Of a stretch of DNA of 64,000 nt, positions 48,066 to 60,880 are shown piece by piece. Within the stretch, counting starts at the first letter, position 1; each line of letters starts with the position of its first letter. The notes beneath the pieces were generated by a model. It made no database searches and was not told where the DNA came from. It saw only the letters and a list, made by a program, of their open reading frames with translations. The translations under genes were made by a program, and so were the position numbers. The DNA comes from Antedon bifida (taxonomy: Eukaryota; Echinodermata; Crinoidea; Comatulida; Antedonidae), in NCBI GenBank assembly GCA_963402885.1, contig OY727102.1:9858001-9922000 (forward strand), written 5' to 3'.

Positions 48066-49076
48066 CTAAGGGAACATTATACTTACCTGTTGATTAAGTT
48101 AATTAACAATTGGGATGAAATATTTTACAGTACTTTGTACTTAATTTATTATTAACATTAAAACATATTTTAGTGTAAATTAAAAATAATTTTATTTTAT
48201 AGTTGTTTATTTATAATTTAATTTAGCATTTACTTAAACTATAGGCTTAATATAATTAAGTTAAGTTATCTTGCCCAGTGGGCTAGTCACAACAAAAACA
48301 AAAATCAAGCCCTGCTGAAATGGAAGCCTTATAATTCTTTTTTGCACTTTTTTTTATAAAAAGAAGAATTATCTGCAATTGCACCATTGGCTGCAACAGT
48401 ATTTTTAATTAATGATTTATGATTTTTTTCAAATAACTACTGCATATATCACAATATATCACTTTTTAACAATTAGCCAGTAAATCATGGTCTGGTGTTA
48501 ACATTCTGAATTTTCCACTGATGCAGTGATGCCTGAATTTCACTACACTGCATAAAATATTAGTAAGCCTATTATAAGATTACCTTTTCCTTCAAATAGA
48601 ATACAGTAAATGTCCATCTGGGTCTTGTCTTCTAATATGTGATGCTTCAAAACACATATCCAGTCGTCTTCTGTTGGTCATTTTGAGATTTTTTTCTTCT
48701 GAAGAAACAATAACAATTCTACTAATTTTTTAATTAATTATTAATTATTAGGTCGTACAGACAGTGACCAACAACTTTATGTCTTGTCTGAAGAATCACC
48801 CAAGAACACAGACAAGTCAGCACAGATCTCGAATTATAAAATATTGCTTATTGAATCGATCAAAAGATGTGTACGGCGTAACAGTTAGCGTTATTTAAAT
48901 ATTCCTTGTTTTTAACTATATAAATATTGACTTTTTGGAACTGAAGTTGATTTATAAAAAGCATATAGGCCTATTTACATCGTATTTGTTACATATAACC
49001 CTGAATAGTCTTTGGTTTGGTGTTTAATATAGGACATGCGAATAGATTGTACTGTATTTATTAGGTATTGGTATAA
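48066..49076. other. AT-rich spacer, no supported gene (unit 2)
   Basis: Counterpart of 12549-13560. Confidence 0.4.
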
Positions 49077-49682
49077 AATAGGCTAGGCCAATACTAGGAT
49101 GATAGGTCCCAGCATGTAGGCTAGCCTGCTGGGCCTAAAAAAAATAAACCTTAAACCAAAATTACATTTCCTAGTTTTTAGAATGAAAGCTGTCAACAGA
49201 AAACCTAATTGAATATAGGGTCTTCGGCCTAGGCTAGCTTGATACTAGACTAACGATATAGCCTTTATAGTAATAATACTAGCCTAGCTAGGCCTTAGGC
49301 CTAGGCTAGGCCTAACCCATTCCCATAAAAGAAAGAAGAAGAAAACAGATCTGTCATATAGGCCTAGCTAGCCTAACTAGGCCTAGAGCTATAATAGACT
49401 ATAGGCCTAGTAGGCCTAGAGCTAATACTAGGCCTAGGCCTATTATTATGATAGGCCTAGGCCTAGGCCTATTCTATTGTTGCAACCACTTTACCTTAAA
49501 AAAAACAATTTGTATCCAAAGCTAATTTGATACGAAGACATCCTTCCACATGCCAATAAAAAAACTACTAGCTAGGGGCCTAGGCCTAGCTAAGTATAAA
49601 AAGTGTATTGCTATACAATACAATACAACGGATAGGCCAGCTAGGCCTAGGCCTAGGCTAGGCCGAAATCAAACTTCCCCGC
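49077..49682. repeat. TAGGCC-rich cluster, unit 2
   Basis: Counterpart of 13560-14160, with a slightly longer TAGGCCTAGGCTAGGCC run near 49303. Confidence 0.8.
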
Positions 49683-51012
49683 AGGAGGTTCGTGCAGGCC
49701 CACACTTTTTGAGACTCGTCAACTTATTGTTTAAGAATGCAGATATTTTTTGCCCCGTCGATATAAAATATTTTCCGGTAGAAGTAATTATTAGTTTATT
49801 ACTAATTCTTATGTTAAGGTAGTATAAGTATAGGATTTGGTAAATCATTTAATACAAATAAATATAAGTAGAACCACCAGAACTATTTCCGCTATACAGC
49901 CCTATTTAAAAATGGCCTGGTCTAAATTAACATTCTACCTACTAGGGAACGTAGGTTGGCCGAGGCACTCTGCTTGACTTTCTAGGCCCCCCACACTACA
50001 AGTCCTAGGCCTACCCGTTAGGCCAATTTCTCTCGCGTTGTGGTAATAAGGATACGCAGCTAAAGTGAATTTCCTCCGCTACACTGAACCACGAGCTAAG
50101 CCTACATATTTACCGATACTCGTCAATTTATTTTTTTATGGCATCAATGCTACACATTTTGCCCATTGATAATACATTTTCTCGTACTAAAAAGTACTTA
50201 TTAATTTAATTCATTATGTCTATACTTTATTTATTTAGATATTTAGTTTCCGTTTCTTGTTGAATAAACTGCAAATAAATAAAGCTATTGTATTTCTAAA
50301 GGTTCCTTTAGCAAAATGGAATCATCTTTCCTATAGTATTATAAGAATACAAAAATATTTAGGATCTCGCTATTTATCTGGGCGATGTAGTCTGTGGGGT
50401 TAAAGAATACTCGAGCGGAAGAATACAACACATAATAACCATATCTATTACCAGTAAAACAGCGTCCTCTCTTATTATTTCGCGTAGGTTTCAAATAATA
50501 ACGGGGAAAAAAAGTTAAGTAATATTTAATAGCATAAGTGTGTTCCACTCATAAAAGAGTATTTAATTCCAAAATTGTAACACAGTATATCGAAAAGTTA
50601 GATTTTTATTAGTGATAGAAATTTAGTATTATTTGGATAAAATAAAACTGTAAAAACATCATTCAAAAACCATCGTGGAAAAATACTTAACCAACTTCAA
50701 TTTTGTTCAAATTTGGTACAATAATTCTATATGTATTTATTTATCTTTAGTATAAAAATTGGGTAATTTACTAGAATTTTAGATGATTTGGACATTTTTT
50801 ATTTTTCAAAATATGATGCCTATGGTTCTACTATACATTTACAACATTTTTTTTTACTAAAAGTGCGCCTAAGTTATTTTTAAAAAAAAACTTGATACTA
50901 GTATTTTTCTTTTACATTATAACATTTGTGTAGTAAATTTTTCTTCTCATAAGCTATTATAGTGTAGGCCTACATTTATATTATAGTAGAACCGTTTAAT
51001 TGGGGACAGCTC
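49683..51012. other. AT-rich spacer, nothing recognised (unit 2)
   Basis: Counterpart of 14161-15489. No gene is supported. Confidence 0.4.
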
Positions 51013-51508
51013 TTTTTACTATTTCGCCTTAACGTCTGTTTTTTTAACATTCGCCATTTACATTGCAAATTATAAATGGTATTATTATTTTTTAGTGGAT
51101 TTAGAATAGCTAGAACATGTGTGATAGTAGTTTTGACTACACTATATCAGGGAAGAGTGAGATTAAAGCAGTCGTGAATTAAAATTTCAATAAAATTTGT
51201 CAACAAATATAATTTTACTGTTTCGCCTTAACGTCTGTTTTTTTAACATTCGCCATTCAGGCCTAGGCCTACATCGCATTATAAATGGTATTATAATTTA
51301 TACTGGATTTGGAATAGCTAGAACAGTGTGTAGTTTAAACTATACTATATCAGGGGAATGAACGTGAATTAAAATGTCCATAACATTTGTCAACAAATAT
51401 AATTTTGCGATTTCGCCTTAACGTCTGTTTTTTTTTACATTCGCCATTTGCATTATAAATGGTATTATTTTTATAATGGATTTGGAATAGCTAGAACATG
51501 TGTGTAGA
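51013..51508. repeat. Tandem repeat, 190-199 bp, about 2.6 copies (unit 2)
   Basis: Counterpart of 15490-15985. Confidence 0.85.
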
Positions 51509-51607
51509 TCTTTTCCAGATGGATTTCTTTCAAACTAAATGAGGGGATCTGCTAGGTTCCCGCCCGGAGAAATAGTTTTTCTTACAAGATTTGAATAATC
51601 AACAATA

Positions 51608-51698
51608 TCAACATTCAACAGTGTGGCGTGTTGACCGCAATGAATAACAATACCATCTTCCCCACTACACCTGCACCAACTCATTTGCATAATAACGC
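51608..51698. repeat. Repeat flank, left member (unit 2)
   Basis: Counterpart of 16085-16175; partner at 52683-52883. Confidence 0.6.
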
Positions 51699-52067
51699 AC
51701 GGCATACCAACTGATCAATATTTGTATAGGAGTAGCAATCAATGGGTTGGTTGGATGGCTGCTGTTGTTCATCATGTAATTCATTGTATCAGTTGTTTTG
51801 ATTTCTCATGATCAATTATTCACTTAATTCATTTAATTTATTCATGATCAAACACAGTAAAATGTAGTACATGGTTTGGAATAATGTTCGTTTGTTCAAA
51901 GTTAATAATTCACACAGAAATTGTGAAATTATTTATTACAATAATGCATATGTATTTAAATAAATAGAGAGAATACACTAGCCAGGCTAGGCATCGGCAT
52001 CTTTACACATTTCTATTTATTTGTTCCTAATTTTCTGACATAACTTAGGTGTTCTTAAAATTGAGGG

Positions 52068-52360
52068 CGCCAAACATAACATTTACGAGATCGGAAAGAG
52101 GCGGGAAGCCAAAAAAAATGATGGTGTGCTCCCTTGCCTCTAGCACGGTAAGGCTCTCTCACAGCCTTGGGGGTACCACACATCAGATGCTTTGATGTTA
52201 TTGCCTCATAATGTGTGGTGGAAAGGGGGACGTTTAAGTCTGTGAACCCCAAACACAGAAGCTCGCATAGCTTTAACTCTTTTCCACCGACCGGCATGGG
52301 GTTTGAACCCACGATAATCGTGTTCCACGACGCTCTACCAACTGAGCTATCCGGCCCTCT
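52068..52360 (-). mobile_element. tRNA-derived SINE (unit 2)
   Basis: Counterpart of 16545-16837, with the tRNA-like head at 52287-52356. Confidence 0.7.
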
Positions 52361-52501
52361 GGTTAATAGCAAGGTTAAAACTAGATTCGTTTCCTCAAAA
52401 GTACGTCATGAATATGCAAATTTATGACGTAACGATTAGAATGACGTAATATGAAGCGCGTATAAGACTATACTATTGTCACCTTTTATTACTCGTGTAC
52501 A

Positions 52502-52585
52502 TTGTGGCATAACGGGTAGTGCTCTAGTAACTATCGTTTGGATTGTATTCTCTCAGCTCTACTGGCTGGGGTTCGAATCTCTACG
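52502..52585 (+). mobile_element. tRNA-like Pol III promoter sequence (unit 2)
   Basis: Counterpart of 16979-17062; the T run after it is slightly longer. Confidence 0.5.
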
Positions 52586-52682
52586 GATTTCTTTTTTTTT
52601 TTAAATAAATATAAAATGCTTTTCTTTTATTTTGAAAGAGAGATATTTAGAGAGTCAGGTTAATTTAGAATAATATAATGTA

Positions 52683-52883
52683 AAAGATTAACAACATCAA
52701 AATTCAACAGTGTGGCGCGTTGACCGCCGCGAATGACTAACAATTGAATGTCAGAAAAAAAGGAATTATAGTTCTCTTCGTTACGTGTTTAGAAAAGAAT
52801 TTATATCTCATCGTTGGTGGTATGTCGGCGTTGTTATGCAAATGGATTTGTACAGGTGTAGTGGGAAAGATGGTATTCCAACC
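52683..52883. repeat. Repeat flank, right member (unit 2)
   Basis: Counterpart of 17160-17360. Confidence 0.6.
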
Positions 52884-53267
52884 GTTTAAAACCAAAATAT
52901 CGGCTAAATATATTCTTTTTTGCGTTTCAACATAATTATATGTTAATGATTCCAATTACGATACAAACTTTTTTTTTATTTTGTAGGTAAATTGGCAGAT
53001 ATAACCCTTTTTGTCTTTCCCCTTAACGTTTTCATACCACAATCGCTGTGCTAAGGGGAATTTATTCTTACCCTTAAGGCCATTTTACACTAAAAAGAGG
53101 GAAGTAAAATCAACCGATTGACCCCTATCTAAGTTTATTTTCTGTCAATCCTTAAGGCTACAATTTATATAAAACAAAATAATTAAATGGTTAAATTCTG
53201 TTTCACCAAATTTATAAATAATTCTAGGTCCTAGATGCATGTCTTTTAATTTGTTGTCGGTGTCTTC

Positions 53268-53553
53268 TATTCTAGGCCTAGAAGGCCTAGCCTAGGTCTA
53301 AGTGATGCGGCCTTTGCCGCCTGGCTGGGCGTGAGGTGAGTTGGTACCAATTTTAAAAACTAGTTGCATAGGCCTAGTCAGCTAAGCTAAAAGGTTAGGC
53401 CTAGCCTATTATAGTCGCCGCATATAGTACTGTATATCGCTATTAATTAGGGCCAAAATTAAATAACTAGCCTAGGGGCCTAGCTAGGCCTATTTAGCTT
53501 ATCTTTCTTAGGCTAGGCCCTAGCCTAAGCCTAGCTAGGTAGGCCTAGAATAG
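53268..53553. repeat. Second TAGGCC-rich cluster, unit 2
   Basis: Counterpart of 17745-18030. From 53554 to 54096 I recognise nothing. Confidence 0.8.
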
Positions 53554-54130
53554 GCCTAGTAGATATTCGCCCAGGATTCGCGTATGGGTGTTAAACGGAT
53601 GATCGGGCCCACTTTTGTATGCGCACCAAACAAAAGGAGGCCTCCAAATAGCCATAAATAAACACAGAACTAAATGGCCATTAAACTAGTTTAGTATCTA
53701 GTCAAGTATCAGCCGCGCAATGTTTTTATGAATATAGTAAATATTAATTAATTATTAAACAGCCGATAAATACTAATCAATGTGTCTTAATACAAAACAA
53801 ATTTTACTAATCTAACATCTAGTTTTAATGATTAATTATAATAATTAATCGTATATTTCTTTTCTTATTTCTGCATATCATTATTATACATGATACCCCA
53901 AACAACAAGGCTCATCTCATAAACACAATATTTCTTGTTTTTTTAATTGTACTTCTTCATTTCTTATGCACTTGGAGTTTATAACTTGATACAGAAACCA
54001 TAATCCTGTTATCGATAAAATGAATATTAATTATTAATATTGGTAATGGTAACTAATAATAAATAAACTAATTTCCAACATTTAAAAAACCACAATTTGC
54101 AGAATAAAACCAAAACGGAAACAAAACAAC

Positions 54131-54136
54131 TTTATT
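54131..54136 (-). terminator. Polyadenylation signal downstream of terminal exon 1 (unit 2)
   Basis: AATAAA on the minus strand with the same GT-rich downstream stretch as in unit 1. Confidence 0.6.
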
Positions 54137-54166
54137 TATAAAAATCACACATACTTATTGGCACAT

Positions 54167-55281
54167 GTAAAATAAATAAAAAAAAAAAATGTACTGGCAT
54201 AACTGACGGCCGCAATAACTGGTGGCTGAAATGATCCCAAAAGAGTTATGTTGTCTGGTACTCGTTGTGTTAACATTAATAATGTCTTTTTCCTTTTCAT
54301 ATAGGCCTAGTGTCTGATGTGTTGATGGAGTAAATGTTCTTGGGCAGCTGGTTGCAGTTTTTCTCATTTTCTATTTTTATATTGTTCTTAGTTGATGTCA
54401 TATTCTAAATATGTAATTTGTATTGTCATGACGTTGAAAATATTTAAATAACAATTGTCCATGTGGTTTTTAACATCTTTAGATTCATCAGAGATTCATC
54501 TGATGTTCAAATCCAGTAAAAGTATTGGATTATTTTATTGATGATTTGTTCTACTGTACAATCATGTAAGAATTAGAAATCTGGCTACTCGCTCAAAGCT
54601 GCTACAGTAATGTACTGTGTTAGGAATACTATTAATTGAATCTAACATACACTGGATAGTTCCTAATTTCAGTCTGTTACAGTATTAAATTTAAGAATTT
54701 TATTAGGGAACATACTACACTAATTGTGCTTCATATTTTCATATTCATACCGGTAATTTTTTAAAAAACATTTGACGTTTTTAACATGTATGAAATCTAT
54801 CTCCAGCAGGATCAATTACAGGACAATTGTTCTTGTCTTATATGTGATGATTTTTATGTATAAATAAATGATCATAATGTAAAGAAAAATAAATTAGAAA
54901 CATTGACATTCTAGCTGAAATACTTTGAAATATTTAATCACTGAATAACTTAATAAATTACACTTTAATATTGTAAACATTTCCAAATTGATCAGCTTGT
55001 ATTATACCATGTACCGTCAATTCTAATAGTAACCCACACTCTAATAGTAACCCCCCTTCTAGTAGTAACCCAACTTATAAGTCAATCTATAGTAATAACC
55101 CACTACTACTACTAGTAACCCATGGGGGAGGTTATTATTAGAGTCACAAAAACTATTGAAAAAATGACATTAAGACTGGTCGTTTATTATGCAGCAATAT
55201 TTTGAAAATAAGGAGATAATGCATGTTGATCTCGGGAGGACTGAGTGTTTTTGAGTTTATAAAATAAAGTTCAAACAAATT
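54167..55281. repeat. Satellite segment a1 (unit 2)
   Basis: Counterpart of 18644-19758. Confidence 0.88.
54297..54370 (-). CDS. Candidate terminal coding exon, copy 1 (unit 2)
   Basis: Counterpart of 18774-18847; open in phase 1, ending NTSDTRPI. Confidence 0.5.
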
Positions 55282-56381
55282 TATTTATTCTTACTGTTTT
55301 ATTATTTTTCTATGATTTGCTGACCGGAAAAGTTGGGGTGGGTTACTATTTTCAGGTGCCTTACTATTTACAGGTGCCTAATTTAAGATTAGTAATAATA
55401 ACCCACTACTCCAATAGTAATCCCCCTTCCCCCCCCCCCCCCACTTCTAATAGTAACCCACCCTAAAAAACAATCAAAAAATAATAACCCAGGGTTACAA
55501 TTAGAAGATTTACGGAATCAATTAGTTTAAACTAATTAATACATGCTATAGACTATTGTAGCCCAAATATCAAATTACACTTTTAATATTGCAAACATTT
55601 CCAAATTGATCAACTTGTAGTATATAACCATGTATCAATTAGTTTAAACTAATTAATCCATGCTATAATCTATAGACTATTGTAGCCCAAATATCGAATT
55701 ACACTATTATTTATAATAATAACAGCAACCGGGAATCCACAAAATGTTAGGATTCAGCCAAGTAGCCTTTTTTGCAATTAAAATCTCATTACACGGAATC
55801 TCTTCGATGTTATAGAACACACTTCTCGTAGGCGTGTTGAATATGCGTGTAATAGCGTGTTGTATAAACGCGCCCTTAGGTGCAACAGCCTGACAAATTG
55901 ATATGGTAACACTATTAAAAACAAGTATATCAATCAGAACGTTAACATACGTTATGTTATATCTATTTTCAAACCTTTTAAAATCAAAAACTCATCAGCA
56001 TCATTTTTTCATTCTTAACTTTCATCCTTATAATTATCCAATTTTGAATTGAGAATCCAGGATTTGATGTCAACAATTTCGCTACCTCTTTCTTGCCTGC
56101 AAAATGAGAAAAACAAAAATGCAATTATTCTATCATCTCTTACAGATGTATTTGTCCTAAATTTGTCCTATTTTGATGTCACATAACAGCTATCCACTTG
56201 GAATCGAGAAATTGAATATTTGCGACCAACAACCGGCCCATATTTTATAATGTAAAATAAATTTAAAAAAAAAATGTACTGGCATAACTGACGGCCGCAA
56301 TAACTGGTGGCTGAAATGATCCCAAAAGAGTTATGTTGTCTGGTACTCGTTGTGTTGACATTAATAATGTCTTTTTCCTTT

Positions 56382-56455
56382 TCATATAGGCCTAGTGTCT
56401 AATGTGTTGATGGAGTAAATGTTCTTGGGCAGCTGGTTGCAGTTTTTCTCATTTT
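56382..56455 (-). CDS. Candidate terminal coding exon, copy 2 (unit 2)
   Basis: Counterpart of 20859-20932, reading NTLDTRPI before the stop, with the CCATAG acceptor. Confidence 0.45.
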
Positions 56456-58480
56456 CTATGGCTATATTGTTCTTAGTTGATGTCATATTCTAAATATGTA
56501 ATTTGTATTGTCATGACGTTGAAAATATTTAAATAACAATTGTCCATGTGGTTTTTAACATCTTTAGATTCATCAGAGATTCATCTGATGTTCAAATCCA
56601 GTAAAAGTATTGGATTATTTTATTGATGATTTGTTCTACTGTACAATCATGTAAGAATTAGAAATCTGGCTACTCGCTCAAAGCTGCTACAGTAATGTAC
56701 TGTGTTAGGAATACTATTAATTGAATCTAACATACACTGGATAGTTCCTAATTTCAGTCTGTTACAGTATTAAATTTAAGAATTTTATTAGGGAACATAC
56801 TACACTATAAATTGTGCTTCATATTTTCATATTCATACCGGTAATTTTTTAAAAAACATTTGACGTTTTTTACATGTATGAAATCTATCTCCAGCAGGAT
56901 CAATTACAGGACAATTGTTCTTGTCTTATATGTGATGATTTTTATGTATAAATAAATGATCATAATGTAAAGAAAAATAAATTAGAAACATTGACATTCT
57001 AGCTGAAATACTTTGAAATATTTAATCACTGAATAACTTAATAAATTACACTTTAATATTGTAAACATTTCCAAATTGATCAGCTTGTATTATACCATGT
57101 ACCGTCAATTCTAATAGTAACCCACACTCTAATAGTAACCCCCCTTCTAGTAGTAACCCAACTTATAAGTCAATCTATAATAATAACCCACTACTACTAC
57201 TAGTAACCCATGGGGGAGGTTATTATTAGAGTCACAAAAACTATTGAAAAAATGACATTAAGACTGGTCGTTTATTATGCAGCAATATTTTGAAAATAAG
57301 GAGATAATGCATGTTGATCTCGGGAGGACTGAGTGTTTTTGAGTTTATAAAATAAAGTTCAAAGAAATTTATTTATTCGTACTGTTTTATTATTTTTCTA
57401 TGATTTGCTGACCGGAAAAGTTGGGGTGGGTTACTATTTTCAGGTGCCTTACTATTTACAGGTGCCTAATTTAAGATTAGTAATAATAACCCACTACTCC
57501 AATAGGAATCCCCCTTCCCCCCCCCCCCCACTTCTAATAGTAACCCACCCTAAAAAACAATCAAAAAATAATAACCCAGGGTTACAATTAGAAGATTTAC
57601 GGAATCAATTAGTTTAAACTAATTAATACATGCTATAGACTATTGTAGCCCAAATATCAAATTACACTTTTAATATTGCAAACATTTCCAAATTGATCAA
57701 CTTGTAGTATATAACCATGTATCAATTAGTTTAAACTAATTAATCCATGCTATAATCTATAGACTATTGTAGCCCAAATATCGAATTACACTATTATTTA
57801 TAATAATAACAGCAACCGGGAATCCACAAAATGTTAGGATTCAGCCAAGTAGCCTTTTTTGCAATTAAAATCTCATTACACGGAATCTCTTCGATGTTAT
57901 AGAACACACTTCTCGTAGGCGTGTTGAATATGCGTGTAATAGCGTGTTGTATAAACGCGCCCTTAGGTGCAACAGCCTGACAAATTGATATGGTAACACT
58001 ATTAAAAACAAGTATATCAATCAGAACGTTAACATACGTTATGTTATATCTATTTTCAAACCTTTTAAAATCAAAAACTCATCAGCATCATTTTTTCATT
58101 CTTAACTTTCATCCTTATAATTATCCAATTTTGAATTGAGAATCCAGGATTTGATGTCAACAATTTCGCTACCTCTTTCTTGCCTGCAAAATGAGAAAAA
58201 CAAAAATGCAATTATTCTATCATCTCTTACAGATGTATTTGTCCTAAATTTGTCCTATTTTGATGTCACATAACAGCTATCCACTTGGAATCGAGAAATT
58301 GAATATTTGCGACCAACAACCGGCCCATATTTTATAACTACTGTAGTACTGTACTTGTTCAAAAATAACACTATATTGATCGCTTTCCCTTTAATGTTCA
58401 ACAATATTCCAATTAAAATGCTTAAATACAGAAGTATAGGCCTACAGGTACATATGACAACCTCAGACATCCATCCTATA

Positions 58481-58681
58481 TTAGACTGTGTTCCAGCCCG
58501 TAAATTTTGGCACATATGGCGTTTTATACGTATAATATAATACTCAGATTTACGCACTGGGGAAATATGTGAAGAAATCGATTTGCATGCCCGCAAATAT
58601 CCGATAAGAATGACGTAGGTTATCATACCATATGTGCCAAATTATTTATCTTTACTATTTACGGGCTGGAACCCAGTCTAA
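58481..58681. mobile_element. MITE in segment c (unit 2)
   Basis: Counterpart of 30377-30577. Confidence 0.8.
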
Positions 58682-58760
58682 TCATATATATGCACTGCTC
58701 TTTAACCAATTGAATGCTCTTTGGCATGTGAATAACGAACCTTTTTAAATATAAACTTAC

Positions 58761-58793
58761 CTGTGAGATCGTCATGGTTGTATAGGTCATCTC
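58761..58793 (-). CDS. Candidate microexon type I (unit 2)
   Basis: Counterpart of 30657-30689; (G)DDLYNHDDLT(G) in phase 1. Confidence 0.5.
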
Positions 58794-58908
58794 CTATAGT
58801 AGTAAACAAAAACAATTTATAACATTAATATTTTATACATTTTCGTTCTTGATACATTGTACATTTGTGTTTTCAAATGTTTTGCTGCTAATATTGTAGT
58901 AGACTTAC

Positions 58909-58956
58909 CTGATGTTGTGGCAATTTCTAGTTGTCCATAACAATCAGCATCATCTG
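58909..58956 (-). CDS. Candidate microexon type II (unit 2)
   Basis: Counterpart of 30805-30852, with DADCYGQLE and the CAGCAG acceptor. Confidence 0.5.
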
Positions 58957-59218
58957 CTGATAAACAACAATAAAATGTTAAGAATGTAATGTTTACGAAA
59001 ATCTAATTTGTGTCTGATAAGTGCCATTTCCGGCATCTACAGTTGCACAACTCTTAAACATTTCTTATGACACAGGGACAGATTGGAATGGAAAATGGGA
59101 CATGGATTAATTAATTTTAACACTAAAAAAGAACTTCATAGAAAGAGTCAATCTTAATTTCACCTCACCTCAGCACCAGCTGGTATAGATTTTTATTAGT
59201 AATGTTTTATAAGCTTAC

Positions 59219-59254
59219 CTGTGATGTTTTCTTCTTCTTTAAAAGTTTCATCTG
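59219..59254 (-). CDS. Candidate microexon type II-like, single copy (unit 2)
   Basis: Counterpart of 31115-31150; (A)DETFKEEENIT(G). Confidence 0.5.
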
Positions 59255-59488
59255 CTGATCAATAATAAAAGAAAAGTTAACAATTTAATATATTCCTAAT
59301 ATCTATCTGTACATTAAGTACTTTGATTGCACTGATTGCATTGAAGAACTTAAGATCTACCATAAAATTTTTTTCCATGTTTAAAACAACAAATATATGG
59401 TCTTGATTTTATGGCACTCTGGAATTGTCTCTTCTATTAGCAAAAGAAGTATTCTCATTTTACATACTTTGTTTATAAACTATATTAA

Positions 59489-60036
59489 AGATGTATTGTC
59501 CCTTTGACTAATTTCAAAAAAATAAAAAATAAAAGATTTCAAAAAAAGGTGGGTCATTTTGAAGTATCATAATAATTATTAACTTTTACCAAAAATTTGT
59601 CGAAAAAAAAATCATTTAACTGAAATACAGACGTTTTTTTTGTTTAAAAAATAACTTTGACTTCCAGTCAAAGTTTTCGATCAAAACATATCCCATAATG
59701 AAACGCGCTTGTTTGGCTACTCTGTATGCATATTTCATAAAACTTTCTTACGATCTGTGTGAAAATACCTTCTCAACTGTGACGAGTTGTAAACAATCAT
59801 AATTAGCATATGCATAATGCGTACTCATGGTTTGAAATCTTTGTTTACTTTCGCTCGCGACGATTTTCCAGACGAAATGTAATCAAACTAATTTACCTGT
59901 TAATTACATAAACTTGTTGTTTTTGGCTCGAATTTTCGACTTAAAGTGAATAACTTTAATATTACTTTGATATAGCCAATTTAAATTTAGAATATTTTGA
60001 CCTTCATTTTTTTGTGTTTCAAGGGACAATACATCT
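59489..60036. mobile_element. TTAA-flanked MITE, unit 2 only
   Basis: A 548-bp insertion with inverted ends AGATGTATTGTCCCTTTGA / AGATGTATTGTCCCTTGAA and TTAA on both sides (59485-59488, 60037-60040). Unit 1 has a single TTAA at 31381-31384 and no insert. There is no long frame. It landed a few bases from the donor site of the exon at 60048-60091. Confidence 0.9.
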
Positions 60037-60047
60037 TTAAAGCTTAC

Positions 60048-60091
60048 CTGTAAAAGTATTCATTTCTACTTCTAGGCTTCTGGGTTATCTC
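60048..60091 (-). pseudogene. Microexon type I relative, phase broken (unit 2)
   Basis: Counterpart of 31392-31435, now with a MITE 12 bp beyond its donor. Confidence 0.4.
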
Positions 60092-60586
60092 CTATAGAAA
60101 AACACAATAAAATAAGTTTTTCTTATTCTTCTTACCTGTACAAGGTAAGGGTTGCCACTTGTTAATTTGACAAAATTTGCTGATTTTTCAATTACCTACT
60201 GGCAGAACAGGTAAGTAAAAGATATGTACTGTGTGGGTAATAAGCTGTACGGACTATATAAAGGGCAGGAAATATTTTGAGATAATCTAGGTTTTGGCGA
60301 GATTCTGGTTTTTAAGGTGTTTATGCTTTGTGAGAGTGAAGTTTGCATTGTACCAGCAACAATGCCTATTTTTTTTTTAAAAAGATGTGCCGTGTTTAAA
60401 TCGTTTTCACCCGCAACTACAGCAATTGCATTATAATTCTTCAAGGTTGATATGTCCTTGGCTATTGGCTTGTCTTTAATTTGAGGCGATTTATACAGCC
60501 GATGAAATCAAATTTGAAAGTAGTCTGTAATTGGATTTTTATGGGAGTGTCGACTTGTAGGTACTTTTGGCTAGTCTTCAACATAA

Positions 60587-60856
60587 GTTGCTCTTAGAGT
60601 GGATACAATAGTCTACAATTGAAGATGCTTTTAAAATTGGGGTAGGGGAAGTATTAATAGAAGGTAGTGGGTTAAATAGAGGGAGACCTGCATTGAATAT
60701 TTGAAATGGACTGTAGTCTTCAAAAAGAAGTTGCTCTTAGATTGGATACATCACTAGTCTACAATTGATGGTGATTTTTGAATTATAATGCAGTATTAAA
60801 TAGAAGATGGATGGTTAATTAGAGAGAGAACTGCATTGACAATTTGAAAATGACTT
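60587..60856. repeat. Two-copy 143-bp tandem duplication, unit 2 block C
   Basis: Counterpart of 31931-32200. Confidence 0.8.
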
Positions 60857-60880
60857 ATAATTAATTAAAAAATCACCAAC

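Larger units (their letters stand above)
55282..58991. repeat. 3.71-kb higher-order repeat, single copy (unit 2)
   Basis: b1-a-b2-c in one copy only. Its a segment resembles the second a of unit 1 (NTLDTRPI), while its c segment matches the third c of unit 1 (TGT in the type II microexon). That is what one recombination between the first and third copies of a three-copy array would leave. Confidence 0.9.
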
